A DNA stretch of 64,000 nucleotides from positions 1 to 64,000 of the forward strand of contig NZ_PGDQ01000017.1 in NCBI RefSeq assembly GCF_003073135.1. The letters are read 5' to 3'. Positions 17,039 through 24,913 of the stretch are shown piece after piece (position 1 is the first letter of the stretch; each line of letters begins with the position of its first letter). The position numbers were made by a program, and so were the translations under genes. Under the pieces are notes generated by a model. It made no database searches. It was not told where the DNA came from and saw only the letters and a program-made list of their open reading frames with translations. The stretch is from Euzebya rosea (GTDB taxonomy: Bacteria > Actinomycetota > Nitriliruptoria > Euzebyales > Euzebyaceae).

Positions 17039-17112
17039 GGGGGTGTAGCCCAACCGGCAGAGGCAACCGGCTTAAACCCGGTCCAGTGCGGGTTCGAGCC
17101 CCGCCACCCCTA
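17039..17112 (+). tRNA. tRNA with UAA anticodon, class I shape (Leu by anticodon)
   Basis: A 74-base cloverleaf. The acceptor stem pairs 17039-17045 (GGGGGTG) with 17105-17111 (CACCCCT), and the discriminator is A17112. The D arm starts at 17048 with GG in its loop. The anticodon arm is ACCGG (17066-17070), loop CTTAAAC, CCGGT (17078-17082), giving anticodon UAA. The T arm is GCGGG-TTCGAGC-CCCGC (17088-17104). The variable region CCAGT is only five bases, although leucine tRNAs normally have a long variable arm. CCA is not encoded. It may be a functional UUA reader of unusual type, a tRNA of different identity, or non-functional. Confidence 0.75.
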
Positions 17113-17231
17113 CTTCCCCAACCCTCCCGCGGCCGCACACCAAACGGCCCCCTGGGTCTCGCGAAGGTCGGCGGCCCGTCGGCCGATCACGAGCACGGGT
17201 ACCCTCTTGCCAGCGACGACGAGGAGGTTGG

Positions 17232-18986
17232 ATGCCACAGGCCATCAGCTGGGTCGTGTACGGCACCCTCGGTGTGGTCGCGACGATGTTCTGGTGGCGA
17301 CGGCGGACCGAGTCGGCGGGATGGTTGGCTGCCACCTTCGTCGTCCTGGGTGCCGTCGTGCTGCAGGGCGCGCTGGTGCCGGCCCCCGATCCGGCGGACC
17401 TGCCGCTCCCCCAGTTCAGCCCCCGGGAGCTCTACACCGACCTGGTGATCATCGGGCTGCTCGGGTTCCCCTACCTGCTGCACCGGTTCGTCCGGTCGCT
17501 GCGCGAGGTCACACGGCTGTCCGACCGGCTCGCCGATGTGGGCATGGTCGGGATCGTCGTCCTGACCCTGGCCAGCCCGGGGTTCCCCGACCAGGCGGAC
17601 TTCACGCCGTACCAGCAGGTCGTGCAGCTCGTCATGCTCGGATGGTGGGCCGTCCTGCTCGCCCAGGCGTCCTGGGCCCTCTGGCGATCCGGTCGTGGGC
17701 GGCCCGGCATCATCAGGAACCGCATGCGGCTGATGTCGGTCGCGGCCCTGCTCATCAACGTCGCGCTGCTCGGATCCACGCTGGGCGACGCCCAGTCGCA
17801 GGACGCCGCCTACGTCATCACCCAGGTCCTCGGGTGGGCCAGCGCCGGTGCGTTCCTCCTCGCCTTCGAACCACCCCTGCTCGTCCGTCGTTCGTGGCGG
17901 GCCCGTGAGGAAACGGCCCTTCGGACGGCCGAGAGCCGGCTCGTCGCCGCCACCAGCGCGACGGAGGCCGCCAGCGCGATCGTCGACGCCGCAGCCGCGC
18001 TCGTGGGCGGCACCCGCGCGGAGGTGCGTGACGCGGACGGAGCGGTCCTCGCACGCAGCGGCGGCCGGGAGGAGGACCGATCCGAGGACCCCCTGGAGGT
18101 GCGGCTGTCACGCTCGACGGTGATCGTGCACCGCTCGCGCCTGACGCCCGTGTTCGGCGAGGGCGAGGAGGCGCTGCTCCGCCAGCTCTGCGGCCACCTC
18201 GACCTGGCCCTCGACCGGATCTCGGCGTTCGAGGCCAGCGAGAAGGCGCTCCGGGAGGCCGAGCGGGCCAACACCGAGCTGTCGCAGCTGGTGTACGGGG
18301 TCAGCCACGACCTCCGCAACCCGCTGGTGACGGTGCTCGGCTTCCTCGACTTCATCACCGACGACGACACCCCGCTCAGCGATACCCAGATCATGGCGCT
18401 GGAGCGGATCACGATCAGCGCCCGCTACATGGAGGGCCTGATCGACGACCTGCTGCAGCTCTCGCGGGTGGGCCGGTCCGACAACGACGCCAAGCCGGTC
18501 GCGATCGCCGCCCTGGTGCAGGACATCCGCACCGACCTCGCCCCCCGCTACCCGGACCTCGTCATCGAGATGGACGGCGATGCGACCGTCCTGATGAACG
18601 AGGTCAGGGCCCGGCAGCTGTTCATCAACCTCCTCGAGAACGCCGCCCGTCACGGCGGCCGCACCCCCCTCGTCGTCACCGTGACCTGCGTGTCGGTCAT
18701 CGACGGGGAGGCAACGATCGACGTCGCCGACAACGGCGTGGGCATCCCCGAGGAACACCGCGATCGGGTGTTCCAGATCTTCCAGCGGCTGGACCGGTTC
18801 GACGCCCGCACCAAGGGCAGCGGCATCGGCCTGACGATGTGCCGCAAGATCACCGAAGAGGTCGGAGGCGGTATTGTGATCACCGACTCCACTCCCGGGA
18901 CGACCTTCCGCATCACGCTCCCGGCGGTCCCGCTCGGCCAGACCCCGTCCGGCCCGTTCGCCTCCACCCAAGAGAGAAAGCCGTGA
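17232..18986 (+). CDS. sensor histidine kinase with seven-segment membrane domain
   Basis: A 584-residue kinase. The N-terminal 225 residues form about seven hydrophobic segments without a large extracellular loop, so an intramembrane or small-molecule signal is likely. A weak GAF-like region follows (about 235-335). The HisKA box is YGVSHDLRNPLVTVLG with the phospho-accepting histidine near 359, then come N box LFINLLENAARHGG, G1 DNGVGIPEEH and G2 GSGIGLTMC. The HisKA/HATPase pair resembles phytochrome-type kinases that work with CheY-like Rcp1 regulators, and such a regulator follows immediately with overlapping stop/start. Confidence 0.9.
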   Translation: MPQAISWVVYGTLGVVATMFWWRRRTESAGWLAATFVVLGAVVLQGALVPAPDPADLPLPQFSPRELYTDLVIIGLLGFPYLLHRFVRSLREVTRLSDRLADVGMVGIVVLTLASPGFPDQADFTPYQQVVQLVMLGWWAVLLAQASWALWRSGRGRPGIIRNRMRLMSVAALLINVALLGSTLGDAQSQDAAYVITQVLGWASAGAFLLAFEPPLLVRRSWRAREETALRTAESRLVAATSATEAASAIVDAAAALVGGTRAEVRDADGAVLARSGGREEDRSEDPLEVRLSRSTVIVHRSRLTPVFGEGEEALLRQLCGHLDLALDRISAFEASEKALREAERANTELSQLVYGVSHDLRNPLVTVLGFLDFITDDDTPLSDTQIMALERITISARYMEGLIDDLLQLSRVGRSDNDAKPVAIAALVQDIRTDLAPRYPDLVIEMDGDATVLMNEVRARQLFINLLENAARHGGRTPLVVTVTCVSVIDGEATIDVADNGVGIPEEHRDRVFQIFQRLDRFDARTKGSGIGLTMCRKITEEVGGGIVITDSTPGTTFRITLPAVPLGQTPSGPFASTQERKP

Positions 18987-19414
18987 TCCACATGCGCCTG
19001 GTCAGAGTCCTCATCGCCGAGGACAACGAGGACCACCTGTTCCTGGCCCGTGTCGCCCTGCAGGCCGTGCAGGGCGTGCAGATCGAGGTCGTTGCGGTGC
19101 AGGACGGGCAGGAGGCGCTGGACTACCTGCATGGCCGCGGACAGTACGACGGCCGCGAGCTGCCCCACCTGATCCTGCTGGACCTGTCGATGCCCCGCAA
19201 GGACGGCCTGACCGTCCTCAAGGAGCTGCGTGCCGACGAGGACCTGCAGTCGCTGCCCGTCGTGGTCCTCACCTCCAGCGACCGGCCGGAGGACGTCAAC
19301 GCGGCCTACGCCCTCGGCGCGAACTCCTACGTCAACAAGGCCAAGGGCCTGTCCAGCCTGGCCGACTACTGGACCCAGACCGCGAACCTGCCGGACCCCG
19401 CGGCCAAGCGCTGA
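18983..19414 (+). CDS. Rcp1-like single-domain response regulator
   Basis: A 143-residue stand-alone receiver domain. RVLIAEDNEDHLFLARVAL gives the acidic pocket, HLILLDLSMPRKDGLTVLKE the phospho-acceptor Asp, and VVVLTSSDRPEDVNAAYALG the conserved Thr/Ser. The expected Lys is in SYVNKAKG. There is no output domain, as in Rcp1 regulators of phytochrome kinases. The GTG start overlaps the kinase stop (GTGA at 18983-18986), with AGAGAG upstream; ATG at 18992 is an alternative. It most likely takes phosphate from the upstream kinase and acts by protein contact. Confidence 0.9.
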   Translation: MIHMRLVRVLIAEDNEDHLFLARVALQAVQGVQIEVVAVQDGQEALDYLHGRGQYDGRELPHLILLDLSMPRKDGLTVLKELRADEDLQSLPVVVLTSSDRPEDVNAAYALGANSYVNKAKGLSSLADYWTQTANLPDPAAKR

Positions 19415-19427
19415 GGACGCGGGGCGG

Positions 19428-20186
19428 TCACTCGCCCCACTCGGCGGGTCGGTCGACGACCTCGGCCCGCCGCAGCCCGTCACGGTCGACCACGTAGAGG
19501 TCGGCGACGAACGGCATCGCCCCGCCGGCCACGTGTCCCGGGACGAGCAACGGCGCCGTGATGGTCACGTCGGCGCTGACCGTCTCGCCGACCATGCCCC
19601 GTTCGGGGTCGATACCGCTCGGCAGGTCCACCGCGACGATCGGGGCCGAGACGTCGCGCAGCGCGCGGACGAGGCCGAGCAGCGGGTCGGCCAGCAGTCC
19701 GCGCAGCCCGCGGCCGACCATGGCGTCGACGATGACGCTGGCACCGATGAGCGTGTCGCCGTCGAGGCCGTCGATGCCGTCGGCGGCCTCGACCACCACG
19801 ACGTCCTCGCCACCGGTTCGCAGGATCTCCGCCGCGGCCCGCCCCACCGCACCGACGTTGCCGGGGCCGCAGAGGACCACGACCGGTCCGTCGACGGCGA
19901 CCGGCCCGGCGCGCCCCTCCAGCTGGACCAGCAGTCGCTGCACGCCCTCGGCCACCCCGCTGGCCCAGGCCCGCCGGTCCTCCTCCGTCGGCGGGATCTC
20001 CTCGGAGGCACCTCGCGGGGTGGTCGGCGTGATCACCTGCCGGCTGGCGATGTCCCCCAGCCGGGGCCGTGGCGCCGGGGCACCGGGGACCGGCACGGTC
20101 TCCCACGGCCGCACGACCCGGTCGGCCGCGAGGTCGTTCGGCCGGTGCCCGTCGCTCCAGCCGGGAAGGGCCAGGTCCAGCAGCAC
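19428..20186 (-). CDS. YjeF_N (NAD(P)HX epimerase)-like protein, in frame with upstream Nudix gene
   Basis: This open frame holds a YjeF_N-like Rossmann domain. VVVLCGPGNVGAVGRAAAEIL corresponds to the CGPGNNGGDG motif but with changed residues. VDAMVGRGLRG matches the VDALFGTG motif, and IVAVDLPSGIDPERG matches the conserved DxPSG loop. NAD(P)HX epimerases repair hydrated nicotinamide cofactors; the altered glycine loop makes activity uncertain. The first 20 residues (LLDLALPGW...) look like the end of a Nudix CoA-diphosphatase rather than an epimerase start. Reading upstream stays in frame with the Nudix gene up to a single TGA at 20238-20240. The listed start is only a formal one. Confidence 0.6.
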   Translation of the reverse strand: MLLDLALPGWSDGHRPNDLAADRVVRPWETVPVPGAPAPRPRLGDIASRQVITPTTPRGASEEIPPTEEDRRAWASGVAEGVQRLLVQLEGRAGPVAVDGPVVVLCGPGNVGAVGRAAAEILRTGGEDVVVVEAADGIDGLDGDTLIGASVIVDAMVGRGLRGLLADPLLGLVRALRDVSAPIVAVDLPSGIDPERGMVGETVSADVTITAPLLVPGHVAGGAMPFVADLYVVDRDGLRRAEVVDRPAEWGE

Positions 20187-20237
20187 GCTCGTGACGACGG
20201 CGGTCGCACCCCACAGCAGGTCGCCGTCGTTGAGCTG

Positions 20238-20732
20238 TCAGGCCCACGTGGAGCCCGCTGCGCTGAGCGGGACGGCACGCCAACGCTCCTCCTCGCGGAG
20301 GGAGAAGATGTCGACGTGGAGGATCTCGGCGACCTCGTCCTCGGCGGCCCGCAGCGGGTGCGGGTCACGCCAGACGCCGACGACCGCGGACATCCAGAAG
20401 CGGGACGGCGGGATGTAGAAGGCGGGCAGGCGGCCCACGACCTCGACCGAGGAGGGTTCGAGGCCGACCTCCTCGTCGGCTTCGCGCAGCGCGGCGGCGA
20501 CCACGGACTCGCCGGGGTCCACCCGGCCGCCCGGGAAGCTGATCTGGCCGGGGTGGCTCGACAGGTGCGCCTGCCGACGCGTGTAGAGGATGCGCGCCCC
20601 TCCCTCGTCGTCGGTGGGCTCCAGCAGCAGCAGGACCGCCCCGCGCCGGGCGGTGACGGGCGCGTCGATGCTGTCGGCCGGGAGCGTCGCGAGGCCGCGC
20701 TGCAGCTCGTCGAGCAGGTCCTGGAAGCTCAT
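20238..20732 (-). CDS. Nudix hydrolase (CoA-diphosphatase-like), ends at an in-frame TGA
   Basis: A 164-residue Nudix protein. RQAHLSSHPGQISFPGGRVD is the CoA-pyrophosphatase hallmark, followed by the Nudix box GESVVAAALREADEEVGL (about 93-110) with the metal-binding READEE. The enzyme would split CoA or related nucleotides into 4'-phosphopantetheine and 3',5'-ADP. The expected C-terminal LLWGATAVVTSVLLDL helix appears only after the TGA stop, in the same frame, and leads into the YjeF_N-like domain. The product is therefore either truncated or the gene is broken or read through. ATG at 20732 (MSFQDLLDELQ) was chosen; the upstream in-frame sequence overlaps the thiamine-binding gene in another frame. 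Confidence 0.82.
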   Translation of the reverse strand: MSFQDLLDELQRGLATLPADSIDAPVTARRGAVLLLLEPTDDEGGARILYTRRQAHLSSHPGQISFPGGRVDPGESVVAAALREADEEVGLEPSSVEVVGRLPAFYIPPSRFWMSAVVGVWRDPHPLRAAEDEVAEILHVDIFSLREEERWRAVPLSAAGSTWA

Positions 20733-20742
20733 CGGGCGGTGC

Positions 20743-21048
20743 TCAACGGTCGGCGCCACGCTTGGCGGCCACGCTCGACAGCTTGTCGGCCCCGGTCTGG
20801 CCGGGCTTGTCGGTCCGCACGTCGAACTTGCAGGTGAACGACACCCGTGGGGCGGACTCCAGCACCGCGTCACCGGCCGCGCGCATGGCCGCCATGCACT
20901 CCTCCCACGTGCCTTCCAGCAACGTGCCCGACGGGTCGGTGCGATGGGTGATGCCGGTCGCCTCGACCGCATCGAGCGCACGGGCGACCTCGGCCGAGAC
21001 GCTGCCCGACCCGGTACCGATCGGGGTGACGGAGAACCAGACGAGCAC
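20743..21048 (-). CDS. thiamine-binding (MTH1187/YkoF-like) protein
   Basis: A 101-residue protein of the MTH1187/DUF77 family. LVWFSVTPIGTGSGSVSAEVARAL forms the first ferredoxin-like half, THRTDPSGTLLEGTWEECMAAM the ligand-contact region, and SFTCKFDVRTDKPGQ the closing strand. Family members bind thiamine or its pyrimidine part, and their physiological role is unclear. The GTG start at 21048 is supported by AAGGAG eight bases upstream. No TPP riboswitch is recognisable before it. It ends 11 bases before the Nudix start, so the two probably form one transcript. Confidence 0.8.
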   Translation of the reverse strand: MLVWFSVTPIGTGSGSVSAEVARALDAVEATGITHRTDPSGTLLEGTWEECMAAMRAAGDAVLESAPRVSFTCKFDVRTDKPGQTGADKLSSVAAKRGADR

Positions 21049-21106
21049 GGGAACCGCTCCTTGCAGTTGGTCGGTCGAGGGTGATGCGCCCGCAGCTGGC
21101 TGACGT

Positions 21107-21135
21107 TGCAAACAGTGCAAAGAACATCGTTTGCA
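21107..21135. promoter_or_regulatory. inverted repeat TGCAAAC/GTTTGCA in the sulfite reductase promoter region
   Basis: TGCAAAC (21107-21113) and GTTTGCA (21129-21135) are exact complements 15 bases apart, with an extra GTGCAAAG between them. They lie between the divergent thiamine-binding gene and the sulfite reductase gene, in an AT-richer patch about 120 bases before the latter. This looks like a repressor operator, perhaps for a sulfur regulator. The protein is unknown. Confidence 0.5.
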
Positions 21136-21255
21136 CCGTTCTCAACCCATGCGGGTGTTCCCAAGGGGGTGGCCGTTGCCTAATCTCGCAGGACGTCGAC
21201 GCGCCTGCACCGGGCCGTCACCCCGCACGCCGCCCACAGTCCAGGAGTCAACCCG

Positions 21256-22998
21256 ATGGTCGCAGCCACCTACGCCGACTACGCCGAGATCGACGAGTTC
21301 GAGGAGACGATCAAGGCCTGGCGCCGCGGTGAGGTCGACGACACGACCTTCCGTGGAAAGCGCCTGCACATGGGTACCTACGGGATCCGCAACTCCGACG
21401 CGCACATGATCCGCGTCAAGATCCCCGGTGGGCTGCTGGAACCCGACCACCTCGACGCCGTCGCCGACATCGCCGAGTCCCACTCCCGCGGGTTCGCCCA
21501 CCTCACGACCCGCCAGAACTTCCAGGTGCACTTCGTGGAGACCGACGAGGTCCCCGCGCTCATGCGTCGCCTGGCCGACGCCGGGCTGACGACGCGGGAG
21601 GCCTGCGGCAACAGCGTCAGGACGATCACGCAGTCCCACCTCGTCGGCATCGACCCCGAGGAGGTCGTCGACACCAGCCCGGCCGCCGAGGCGATCACCC
21701 GCTACTTCCTGCGCCACCCGCTGACCCAGCAGCTGCCACGCAAGTTCAAGATGGCCTTCGACGGCTCGACCCGTGACCACGCCCAGCTCGGCATCCACGA
21801 CATCGGGTTCCTCGGCGCGCTCGACGGCGAGGGCAACCCGGGCTTCAGGCTGTTCGTCGGCGGTGGCCTCGGGTCGGCACCCCGTGAGGCCGACCTGCTC
21901 GAGCCGTTCACCCCGCCGGAGCGGCTGCTGCCGACCGTCGAGGCGATCCTGACGGTGTTCGACGAGCACGGCGAGCGGAAGAACCGCGTCCGGGCCCGCA
22001 TGAAGTTCCTCCTCAACAAGTGGGGCATCGAGCGGTTCCGCGCCGAGGTCGAGACCGTCCGCATCCGGCTCGAGCGCGAGCACACCTACCCGACCTTCGC
22101 GGTCCCGACCAAGCCCGCCGCCGACGCCGCGCTGGCCGACCTTCCCCTCCCGGCCGCGGGCGACACGCTGGCCGCCGAGCAGGTTGCCGCCTACGAGCGC
22201 TGGCGGGACACCAACACCTTCGCCCACCCCGGGAGCAACGGTGGCGTGGCCTACGGCGCCTACGCCACGTTCCACCTCGGCGACGTCACCAGCGGCCAGC
22301 TCCGCGCGCTCGCCAAGGTGTGGCGCGAGCTGGGCGAGGACGTGCAGGTCCGCACGACCATCCGCCAGAACCTGCTGTTCGTCGGGCTGACGGCCGCGCA
22401 GGTCCCCGTGCTCTGGTCGACGCTCGACGCCGAGAACATGGCGTTGGCCCGGGCGGAGAAGTCCGGCGACGTCGTCTCGTGCCCGGGGGCCGAGACGTGC
22501 AACCTGGCCGTCACCGCCTCGCGCGGGCTGGCCGGTGCCGTCACCGATGCGCTGGAGGCCAACGGCCTGCACGAGATCGAGAACCTGCGCATCAACATCT
22601 CCGGCTGCCCCAACGCCTGCGGCCAGCACACGACGGCCGACCTCGGGTTCTCGGGCATGTCCCGGCGTGACCCCGACGGCAACGAGGCACCCGGCTACCG
22701 CGTGTACGTCGGCGCGCGGGTGGGCGAGGGCGGGGCCAAGTTCGGCCACTACGTCGCCAAGGTCCCGGCGAAGAAGGCGCCGGACGTCGCCGTCCTGCTG
22801 CTGGAGCGCTACGCCGGCGAGCGCGACCTCGGCGAGGCGTTCGCCGACTGGGTCGCCCGGGTCGACCCCAAGTCACTGAAGGCCACGCTGAAGGAGTTCG
22901 ACGCCATGCCGACGCTGCAGGAGGACCCGGACTTCTACACCGACTTCGGCAACTCCGAGCGGTTCTCGGTGCAGATCGGCGAGGGCGAGTGCGCCTGA
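21256..22998 (+). CDS. siroheme sulfite/nitrite reductase (ferredoxin type)
   Basis: A 580-residue NirA/SirA-type enzyme reducing sulfite to sulfide (or nitrite to ammonia) with siroheme and a 4Fe-4S cluster. FAHLTTRQNFQVHFV is the first ferredoxin-like half. The cluster ligands are in SCPGAETCNLAVT (about 415-425) and INISGCPNACGQH (about 450-462), matching C-x5-C and C-x3-C. VRTTIRQNLLFVGL is the second substrate-side repeat. The closest known relative by layout is mycobacterial NirA, which is a sulfite reductase, so assimilatory sulfur metabolism is preferred. GGAG lies about ten bases before the ATG. A terminator-like hairpin follows at 23122. Confidence 0.9.
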   Translation: MVAATYADYAEIDEFEETIKAWRRGEVDDTTFRGKRLHMGTYGIRNSDAHMIRVKIPGGLLEPDHLDAVADIAESHSRGFAHLTTRQNFQVHFVETDEVPALMRRLADAGLTTREACGNSVRTITQSHLVGIDPEEVVDTSPAAEAITRYFLRHPLTQQLPRKFKMAFDGSTRDHAQLGIHDIGFLGALDGEGNPGFRLFVGGGLGSAPREADLLEPFTPPERLLPTVEAILTVFDEHGERKNRVRARMKFLLNKWGIERFRAEVETVRIRLEREHTYPTFAVPTKPAADAALADLPLPAAGDTLAAEQVAAYERWRDTNTFAHPGSNGGVAYGAYATFHLGDVTSGQLRALAKVWRELGEDVQVRTTIRQNLLFVGLTAAQVPVLWSTLDAENMALARAEKSGDVVSCPGAETCNLAVTASRGLAGAVTDALEANGLHEIENLRINISGCPNACGQHTTADLGFSGMSRRDPDGNEAPGYRVYVGARVGEGGAKFGHYVAKVPAKKAPDVAVLLLERYAGERDLGEAFADWVARVDPKSLKATLKEFDAMPTLQEDPDFYTDFGNSERFSVQIGEGECA

Positions 22999-23083
22999 TC
23001 CCGTCGCCCCGGCGGGCCTGACCACCCCCTCCATCGGCCGCGCGAAAAAGAGTTTCGAAGAAAACCGTCACGCAGCCGAACAC

Positions 23084-23108
23084 CTCTCGTTGTGACCGGC
23101 AACGAGAG
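23084..23108 (+). other. 9-bp hairpin after the sulfite reductase gene
   Basis: CTCTCGTTG (23084-23092) and CAACGAGAG (23100-23108) form a perfect stem with a seven-base loop. It stands between an A-rich stretch (about 23043-23066) and the terminator at 23122, and may assist termination or mRNA end protection. Confidence 0.45.
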
Positions 23109-23121
23109 ACCAGTCCCGAAT

Positions 23122-23163
23122 CGACCTCCCGCCCCACCAGGCAGGAGGTCGCTTCGGTTTTCC
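23122..23163 (+). terminator. rho-independent terminator of the sulfite reductase gene
   Basis: CGACCTCC (23122-23129) pairs with GGAGGTCG (23144-23151). An inner GCC/GGC pair extends the stem past a C/A mismatch, and a T-rich run GGTTTTCC follows at 23156-23163. It is in the right orientation, about 125 bases after the stop codon. Confidence 0.75.
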
Positions 23164-23176
23164 GGCCATCCCGGAC

Positions 23177-23293
23177 TGTGTCGTCGAACCGGCCACATGT
23201 CGTGGTTGGGCGACACACCGCGGGTTGGCGTGCGCCTTCCACCCCAGGGGCGTGTCGTCGAACCGGCCACATGTCGTGGTTGGGCGACACACC
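23177..23293. repeat. two copies of a 42-bp palindromic repeat
   Basis: A segment beginning GTGTCGTCGAACCGGCCACA and ending GGGCGACACACC occurs at about 23178-23219 and 23252-23293. Each is an imperfect hairpin: GTGTCG/CGACAC outside and CCAC/GTGG inside. They fill the gap between the sulfite reductase terminator and the ppx stop. A related palindrome with GTGTCGCCCA-CCA lies at about 48260-48300. Confidence 0.75.
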
Positions 23294-23310
23294 CTGCGGG
23301 GCGGCGGGGG

Positions 23311-24279
23311 TCAGCCCAGGGAGCGTGCGATGCCGTCGAGGATGTCGGTCTCGCTGACGACGACCTCGACGAAGCCGAAGTGGGCCAGCACGCCGTCAAG
23401 GACCAGGGCGCCGGCGGCGATGACGTCGGCTCGGCCGGGTTCGACACCCAGCCGGTCCACCCGCTCGGCCGTGGGCATGGCGCACAGCCGGCTGGCGAGC
23501 TCGGCCACCGTGTCGGCCGACAGCCGAACGCCGTGGACGGCGCCGTCCTGCCACTCCCCCAGCCCGAGGTGGACCGCGGCCAACGTGGTCACCGTGCCGG
23601 CGGTCCCCACGAGCACGTCGCCGGGCTCGGGGGCGACCAGGCGGGCGACCGCTATCATCTCCGCCGTTACCGTCGCCCGGGCCGCCTTCACCTGCGAGGG
23701 GGAGGGAGGGTCGTCGTGGAGGTGCTGCTCGGTCAGGCGCACCGAGCCGAGCTGGCGGGACGTCGAGGCCAGGACGTGGTCGGTGCCGTGGACGAGCTCC
23801 GTGGACCCGCCGCCGATGTCGAGGACGACCACCGGCCCGTCGACGCCACCGGCCCCCGCTCGCAGCCCGGCCAGGGCGCCGTCGAAGGCCAGCGCCGCCT
23901 CCTGCTCGCCGGTCAGGACCTCCGGCGCCACGCCCGTGACGGCCACGACGGCGTCACGGAAGCCGTCGGCGTTGGAGGCGTCGCGGGCGGCCGACGTGGC
24001 GGTGATGCGGACGCGTGCGGCGCCGAGGTGTGTCCAGCGGGCGTGGTACTCCCCGAGTGCTGCGACGGTCCGGTCCACGGCGGCCGGGTCCAGCCGGCCC
24101 GTCCGGTCCACCCCGGCGCCCAGGCGGGTGATGCGCAGCTGGCGGTCGAGGGTCCGCAGCCCCCCGTCGCGGGACGGCCGCGCCACGAGCAGCCGGACGG
24201 AGTTGGTGCCGATGTCGACGGCCGCGACGACCTCACCGCTCCCGTCGCCCCGCGCCGCCGTCGGCGCCACGGGGGTCAC
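23311..24279 (-). CDS. ppx: Ppx/GppA family exopolyphosphatase
   Basis: A 322-residue protein of the sugar-kinase/Hsp70-like fold hydrolysing polyphosphate or pppGpp. AAVDIGTNSVRLLVA (about 16-30) is the phosphate-1 loop. The ITATSAARDASNADGF segment and VVLDIGGGSTELVHG (about 140-155) complete the site. It is short (one catalytic unit without the C-terminal HD part), like the mycobacterial orthologue in the same position. The GTG start at 24279 overlaps the DUF501 stop by GTGA. Confidence 0.88.
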   Translation of the reverse strand: MTPVAPTAARGDGSGEVVAAVDIGTNSVRLLVARPSRDGGLRTLDRQLRITRLGAGVDRTGRLDPAAVDRTVAALGEYHARWTHLGAARVRITATSAARDASNADGFRDAVVAVTGVAPEVLTGEQEAALAFDGALAGLRAGAGGVDGPVVVLDIGGGSTELVHGTDHVLASTSRQLGSVRLTEQHLHDDPPSPSQVKAARATVTAEMIAVARLVAPEPGDVLVGTAGTVTTLAAVHLGLGEWQDGAVHGVRLSADTVAELASRLCAMPTAERVDRLGVEPGRADVIAAGALVLDGVLAHFGFVEVVVSETDILDGIARSLG

Positions 24280-24872
24280 TCCCCCGGGTGCTCGTCGGGC
24301 AGCGTCGCGCAGGGCTTGGGGCAGCCCATCGGCTCGAGCTGCTCGGCCACCCACGCGCCGATCGGGTTGTCGTCGGTCGCCAGGTGGTGGCCGTACAGGC
24401 TGTGCAGGCACTTGACCCGCTCGGGCATGCCCCCTGCGGCCGGGTCGCTGGGGACCCGGTCGCCCAACGCGTTGCGGAACGCCACGTAGCGGCCACCGGC
24501 AGCGGCGTACTCCGCGGCGAGCTCCTCGTCCTCGGCCAGCCGGGCGTTCAGGTCGACCATGACGCCCGACCCCTCGATGGTGCCGATGCGCGAGCTGGCC
24601 AGCGGGCAGGCCAGCCAGAACACGGTCGGGAAGGGAGTACCGGTCGCCAGGACCGGGTCGACCCGCATGACCGCCGGCAGCCCCCAGCCGCAGCGCACCG
24701 CCGCAGCCGATCGGCCCCGCAGCGGGCGGCCGATCATCTGCTCGCCCAGCGCACGGTCGTCGGCGTCCATCAGCGGCCGCGCCGCCTGGGCCTCGTAGGA
24801 GGCGTCTGCCGCGACGGTCAGGGCGTCGACGGTGGGTGATGGCAGGTCCGGGATGGGGTCGGTGGGCTCCAT
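24276..24872 (-). CDS. DUF501 family protein
   Basis: A 198-residue actinobacterial DUF501 protein. Family landmarks are IGRPLRGRSAAAVRCGWGLP, FPTVFWLACPLASSRIGTIE (about 82-101), and the C-terminal MPERVKCLHSLYGHHLATDDN with Cys/His residues that could bind metal. The biochemical role is unknown. It sits between the FtsB-like gene and ppx as in many actinobacteria. Here a GNAT gene is inserted before it. ATG 24872 was chosen because the upstream frame becomes Arg/Pro-rich. Confidence 0.85.
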   Translation of the reverse strand: MEPTDPIPDLPSPTVDALTVAADASYEAQAARPLMDADDRALGEQMIGRPLRGRSAAAVRCGWGLPAVMRVDPVLATGTPFPTVFWLACPLASSRIGTIEGSGVMVDLNARLAEDEELAAEYAAAGGRYVAFRNALGDRVPSDPAAGGMPERVKCLHSLYGHHLATDDNPIGAWVAEQLEPMGCPKPCATLPDEHPGE

Positions 24873-24913
24873 GCCTGCCAGTGTGCCTGCCCGCCCGACA
24901 GCGACCTCCGGGC

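Noticed and set aside
20238-20240. TGA in the Nudix gene as a selenocysteine codon
   Set aside because: No selA/selB/selD genes or clear SECIS-like hairpin right after the codon were seen, and the position is not a known catalytic Cys/Sec site.
20870-21048. TPP riboswitch for the thiamine-binding protein gene
   Set aside because: The start codon is at 21048 and no thi-box-like sequence (CTGAGA type) is found in the upstream 200 bases.
22999-23310. Small gene in the 312-base gap after the sulfite reductase gene
   Set aside because: The gap is explained by a hairpin, a terminator and two palindromic repeats; its short frames overlap these.
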